From Trueperaceae bacterium (lineage in GTDB: Bacteria > Deinococcota > Deinococci > Deinococcales > Trueperaceae), in NCBI GenBank assembly GCA_007122815.1, contig SKSV01000313.1:1-8101 (forward strand): a stretch of 8,101 bases of DNA. The letters are read 5' to 3'. Shown here piece after piece: positions 4,790-8,101 of the stretch; positions within the stretch are counted from its first letter, which is position 1; every line of letters starts with the position of its first letter. The translations under genes were made by a program, and so were the position numbers. The notes beneath the pieces were generated by a model. It ran no database searches. It worked only from the letters and a program-made list of their open reading frames with translations, and had not been told where the DNA came from.

Positions 4790-5966
4790 GGAGCTGCTCC
4801 TTGTGCATGCCGTAGGTGTACCAAGCCCGGCAGGTGCCCTCGTGGCTGACCATGCAGGGCCCGTAGGGGCTGTCAGGCGTACAGAGCTGACCGAAGACGC
4901 GGCACTCGTCGGGCTGGATCTGGCCCAGCGTGACCTCGGCGCAGCGGCAGCCCTTGGGGTGCTCGGCGCCCTTCAGCGCGAGCGGGTCGAGCCTTCCGGC
5001 GAAGCGCCGGGCGGCGCTCGCGTGGTGGTACGGCTCGCGGAGCTTGTAGCCAGAGGCGGGGATCTCGGCTATCCCGCGCCAGCGGATGGGCGCGAGCTCG
5101 AACACCTCGTGGAGCTCGCGCTTGGCGCGCTCGTTGCCGTCGTACTTCACCAGCCGTTGGTAGGGGTTGGCTACGGTGAGGTCGCCGGTGTCGATCTGCT
5201 CGAGCAGCGAGGCTATGGAGGCGAGCACGTCTACCGGCTCGAAGCCGCCCGAAGCGCAGGCGATACCGCGTGTCGGGAGGCCCTCGTAGACTCTCAGGCC
5301 GGTGATCGTCACGGCGTGCCCGGGGAGGATGAAGCCCTCGATGTCGAAGCCCTCGAGGTCCGGCAACAGCTGGGTGGCCGGAGGTGTGTAGTAGTTGGCT
5401 TCGATGATCGAGAGGTTGTCCGGGACTCCGCGCTTGAGCATGGCGGCGACCGCCACTACGGTGGTCTCGAAACCGACCGAGAAGAAGACGACCTGCTTGT
5501 CGGGGTTCTGCTCGGCGATACGTTTGGCGTCGAAGGCGCTGTAGACCGCGCGTACGTCGCCCCCGCGAGCGCGCGCGTCGAGCAGGCTCATGCGCACGTC
5601 GCCGCGCCGCTCGCCCGCTAGCGGGATGCTGCCGGGCACGGCGAGCATGTCTCCGAAGGACGCGAGGATCACGCCCGGCTCCAGCGAGAGCTGGATGGCC
5701 ATGTTGATGTACTCGTTGTCGCAAACGCAGACCGGGCAGCCGGGTCCCGCGAGTACGCTGACGCTCTTCGGGAGCAGGTCGCGCAGCGCGTAGCGCCCCA
5801 TCTCGTGCTCGTGCGTGCCGCAGATGTGCATGAGCTTGACCGGCCGGGCGACGCTCGCGGCGAGCTCCGCAATGCGGCTCTGCAGCCTGGCGACGAGTTC
5901 GGGGTCCTTGTAGGTGTCGGGGCGGAAGCCGGTGCCGGCCTGAGGGGCTGCGGTCGCCTCAACCAC
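4773..5966 (-). CDS. hypD: Hydrogenase maturation protein HypD
   Basis: The 397-residue protein carries all HypD signatures. CGTHEH with Cys49 and GPGCPVCV with Cys77 and Cys80 form the iron-ligating and redox site. A GFETT segment sits mid-protein. The C-terminal cysteines 340/342, 355, 362, 371 and 379 include those that hold the [4Fe-4S] cluster. HypD with HypC is the scaffold on which the Fe(CN)2CO unit is built before insertion into the hydrogenase large subunit. It is somewhat longer than typical HypD (about 370), the extra residues lying at the N-terminus, before the first conserved block. The GTG start overlaps hypC by 8 nt and has a GGAG 10 nt upstream; no other start codon lies between it and the conserved region. 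Confidence 0.97.
   Translation of the reverse strand: MVEATAAPQAGTGFRPDTYKDPELVARLQSRIAELAASVARPVKLMHICGTHEHEMGRYALRDLLPKSVSVLAGPGCPVCVCDNEYINMAIQLSLEPGVILASFGDMLAVPGSIPLAGERRGDVRMSLLDARARGGDVRAVYSAFDAKRIAEQNPDKQVVFFSVGFETTVVAVAAMLKRGVPDNLSIIEANYYTPPATQLLPDLEGFDIEGFILPGHAVTITGLRVYEGLPTRGIACASGGFEPVDVLASIASLLEQIDTGDLTVANPYQRLVKYDGNERAKRELHEVFELAPIRWRGIAEIPASGYKLREPYHHASAARRFAGRLDPLALKGAEHPKGCRCAEVTLGQIQPDECRVFGQLCTPDSPYGPCMVSHEGTCRAWYTYGMHKEQLRVETV
4797..4802 (-). promoter_or_regulatory. Ribosome-binding site deciding the hypE GTG start
   Basis: AAGGAG on the minus strand within the 3' end of hypD, 7 nt before the GTG at 4789. It selects this GTG rather than an in-frame start further in. Confidence 0.7.
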
Positions 5967-6189
5967 TGGGGTACGGCTCCAGGTACTGCTCGATCAGCTC
6001 TAGGTTGGCCTTGGCGTCCTCTGGAGCGATCTTGTCGATGGCGAAGCCCGCGTGCACCACGACCCAGTCACCCGGCTTCAGGTCGTCGACCAACCCGATG
6101 AAGCAGTGCTGCGTGGCGCTGCCTAGGCGGATCAGGCAGCGGTCCTCGTCGAGTACCTCGACGACTTCGTGTGGGATCCCCAAGCACAT
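5959..6189 (-). CDS. hypC: Hydrogenase maturation chaperone HypC
   Basis: The 76-residue protein begins MCLGIP, the HypC/HupF signature whose Cys2 (exposed after Met removal) binds the iron unit and the hydrogenase large-subunit precursor. PGDWVVVHAGFAI (39-51) is the second conserved block, from the small beta-barrel. HypC forms a complex with HypD and delivers the Fe(CN)2CO group. The frame is open further upstream, but the ATG at 6189 is fixed by the MCLGIP start and by GGAGG 6 nt upstream. It starts 2 nt after the hypF stop and overlaps hypD by 8 nt. Confidence 0.96.
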   Translation of the reverse strand: MCLGIPHEVVEVLDEDRCLIRLGSATQHCFIGLVDDLKPGDWVVVHAGFAIDKIAPEDAKANLELIEQYLEPYPSG

Positions 6190-6191
6190 GG

Positions 6192-8101
6192 TCAACCTCC
6201 CGGCATACAGGCGGCCAGCGCCAACTGGCCCAACGATACGCCTCCATCGTTCGTCGGGACCATGGTGTTCCGCCAGTGCTGAATGTCCATAGCGTCGCAC
6301 CGCATGACGATGCGCTCGACCAGCAGAGCGTTCTGGAACACGCCCCCAGAGAGCACCAGACGCTCGAACGGGAGTTCGTCTCCCAACACCAGCGCCGCCT
6401 CCACGACGCCTTGAGCCAGGGCCTCATGGAAGCGCCACGCTACGCGTCCTCTGGAGGCGCCGGCCTCCACGTCGTCCATGACCGCGAAGAGCAGCGGTGC
6501 GTGGTCCCAAGTGAGGCCGTCGAAGGGCCATGGGTAGGGCTCGCCGGACTCACCCTCCCGGCGCGCACGCAGCGCAGCGGCCTCGAGCCCGATAGCAGCT
6601 TGGCCCTCGAACGTCATGCTGCGGTGGAAGCCCGTGAGCGCAGCGACCGTGTCGAACAGGCGGCCCACGCTGGTCGTCGGTAGCGTGTTCACGCCTCGCT
6701 CGATCATGCGTCTGGCGATGGTAACGCGCTCGATTGGTAGGCCGAACGGCGGCGCCACGACGCGCTCCCAGACGCCGTCGCCGAGCGCGGCCAGCCACCC
6801 GACCGCTGCCTGTGGGGGCGTCCGCGCGGCGGCGTCCCCACCGGGGAGGTGCGCACTCCTCAGGTGCGCCACCCGTCTCAGCCCTACCTCCAGACTGCCG
6901 TGGAAGACCTCTCCACCCCAGACGCTTCCGTCCTCTCCCAGTCCCGCACCGTCGAAGGCGAAGCCGAGAACGGGCACCTCCCACGCGCCGCGCTCGGCGA
7001 GAACGCTGGCGACGTGAGCGGCGTGGTGCTGCACCTGCACCCTCTCGCCGCCGAGCTGCTCGGCGAAGCGGCTGCTCGGGTAGGCGGGATGGAGGTCGTG
7101 CACCAGCAGCACCTCCCTGGGGTCGACGCGGTACATGGCGCAGAGGTCGTGAACGGTCTCCTGGAACGCCACGAAGGACTCGAGCTCGCTGAGGTCCCCG
7201 AGGTGCTGGCTCACGTACGCCGAGCCACCGACAGCCAGGGTGATGCTGCTCTTGAGCTCGGCGCCCAACGCGAGGCAGGGGCGCTCGAAGCGCTCCGAGC
7301 GGGCGACCGGCGCCGGAGCGTAGCCGCGCGCGCGCCGCACCACGGCGCCGGTACCCGCGACCACCTGGGCCACGCTGTCGTCGACGCGCCGCGCTATGGC
7401 GCGCTCGCCGATGAGGAAGGCGTCCGCCAGCCCCTGCAGGCGCTCGAGCGCTTCCTCGTCACGGTACGCGATCGGCTCCGCGGAGCGGTTCGCGCTCGTC
7501 ATGACCAGCACTTCGGGTGCGCCGTCGTCGAAGAGGAGGTGCTGAACGGGGGTGTAGGGAAGCATCACCCCCAACCAGGCGTTGTCGGGCGCGAGGTCCT
7601 CAGGCAGGGCCTCACCGCGCCTGGGAAGCAAGACGATCGGGCGCTCCTGACCCTCGAGCAGTTCACGGGCGACGGAAGACAGCTCGACGTGCGGTTCGAG
7701 CGCGGCCAGATCGCGAGCCATCACCGCGAAGGGCTTCTCCTTGCGGTACTTGCGTTCCCGCAGCGCCCGGACCGCGCCACCGTCGAGTGCGTCGCAGGCG
7801 AGGTGGTAGCCTCCGAGGCCCTTGATGGCGACGATGGAGCCGCTGCGCAGGGCCCCAACGGTCGCGCGCAGCGCGTCGTCGTTCCAGAGGCCCTCGCCCG
7901 CGCCGTCTGCGCCCACGAAGCGAAACCGCGGGCCACACGCCGGGCAAGCGGTCGGCTGGGCGTGGAAGCGGCGGTCGAGCGGGTCGTGGTACTCCCGCTC
8001 ACACTCGGGGCACATGGTGAAGGCGCGCATGGTGGTGAGCGGGCGGTCGTAGGGCAGCGCCTCGATGATCGAGTAGCGCGGCCCGCAGTTGGTGCAGTTG
8101 A
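6192..8101 (-). CDS. hypF: Carbamoyltransferase HypF, N-terminus outside window
   Basis: The last 635 residues are visible and the frame runs off the right edge. The missing part (about 110-130 residues of a usual 750 or so) is the acylphosphatase domain and the first half of the first zinc finger. Visible in order: NCTNCGPRYSII and LPYDRP, closing the first zinc finger; CPEC and CPACGP of the second; a YrdC-like domain (IVAIKGLGGYHLACDA, KEKPFAVM, SANRSAEPI); and the Kae1-like carbamoyltransferase domain with HHAAH, GFAFDGAGLGEDGSVWGGE, FEGQAAIGLE and LSGGVFQNALL. HypF turns carbamoyl phosphate and ATP into carbamoyl adenylate and transfers the carbamoyl group to the HypE C-terminal Cys. The internal Met within the zinc-finger region is not the start. 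hypC follows after 2 nt. Confidence 0.97.
   Translation of the reverse strand, partial: NCTNCGPRYSIIEALPYDRPLTTMRAFTMCPECEREYHDPLDRRFHAQPTACPACGPRFRFVGADGAGEGLWNDDALRATVGALRSGSIVAIKGLGGYHLACDALDGGAVRALRERKYRKEKPFAVMARDLAALEPHVELSSVARELLEGQERPIVLLPRRGEALPEDLAPDNAWLGVMLPYTPVQHLLFDDGAPEVLVMTSANRSAEPIAYRDEEALERLQGLADAFLIGERAIARRVDDSVAQVVAGTGAVVRRARGYAPAPVARSERFERPCLALGAELKSSITLAVGGSAYVSQHLGDLSELESFVAFQETVHDLCAMYRVDPREVLLVHDLHPAYPSSRFAEQLGGERVQVQHHAAHVASVLAERGAWEVPVLGFAFDGAGLGEDGSVWGGEVFHGSLEVGLRRVAHLRSAHLPGGDAAARTPPQAAVGWLAALGDGVWERVVAPPFGLPIERVTIARRMIERGVNTLPTTSVGRLFDTVAALTGFHRSMTFEGQAAIGLEAAALRARREGESGEPYPWPFDGLTWDHAPLLFAVMDDVEAGASRGRVAWRFHEALAQGVVEAALVLGDELPFERLVLSGGVFQNALLVERIVMRCDAMDIQHWRNTMVPTNDGGVSLGQLALAACMPGG
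6196..6200 (-). promoter_or_regulatory. Ribosome-binding site of hypC
   Basis: GGAGG on the minus strand, embedded in the last codons of hypF and 6 nt before the hypC ATG. It confirms the short MCLGIP start. Confidence 0.75.

Noticed and set aside
4752..5621. Long open frame of 289 codons on the plus strand opposite hypD
   Set aside because: Composition is typical of a frame opposite a high-GC gene, there is no domain signature, and hypD on the other strand is certain.
1..8101. CRISPR array, insertion sequence or rRNA/tRNA genes
   Set aside because: No regular direct repeats with spacers, no transposase motif or terminal inverted repeats, and no conserved RNA gene sequence were found by eye.

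Overview
The window is high-GC bacterial DNA dominated by a minus-strand [NiFe]-hydrogenase maturation operon. Reading along the minus strand, the order is hypF (N-terminus off the right edge), hypC, hypD, hypE, a small protein with a BFD-like [2Fe-2S] domain, and a radical SAM protein of the coproporphyrinogen-oxidase-like (HemN/HemW/ChuW) superfamily. Spacing is very tight from hypF to the BFD-like gene: gaps of 2 and 5 nt and overlaps of 8 and 17 nt. A 153-nt gap then precedes the radical SAM gene. HypF makes the carbamoyl adenylate, HypE carries and dehydrates the thiocarboxamide to a thiocyanate on its C-terminal Cys, and HypC-HypD build the Fe(CN)2CO unit. hypA, hypB, the maturation protease and the hydrogenase subunits are not in the window.

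The left end (1-753, plus strand) is the C-terminal part of an NrfD/PsrC-type membrane quinone-interacting subunit, truncated by the window edge. Such subunits occur in some membrane-linked [NiFe] hydrogenases (HybB type) and in polysulfide or molybdopterin reductases. Its place opposite the hyp operon suggests a hydrogenase link, but no hydrogenase subunit is visible. A GC-rich hairpin at 788-815 is a plausible terminator.

The middle (about 754-1673) looks like an eroded junction. It holds a roughly 78-nt sequence that can fold as a compact three-way junction around a perfect 18-bp palindrome (867-944), and a cluster of CCGCGA motifs (1019-1070). A ribosome-binding site and start codon follow, leading only to a 7-codon ORF and then to the last 45 or so residues of a sugar ABC-transporter permease, most simply a gene remnant. 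One base beyond it ends, tail to tail, an orphan Phd/YefM-type antitoxin with no toxin next to it.

The organism cannot be fixed. High GC, GTG starts and two -10 boxes placed for leaderless transcription fit Deinococcota (for example Trueperaceae-like bacteria) or Actinomycetota. This is an inference from style, not identification. The points most worth following up are the BFD-like protein, which lacks one canonical cluster cysteine, its association with the radical SAM protein in a hyp operon, and the three-way-junction element.
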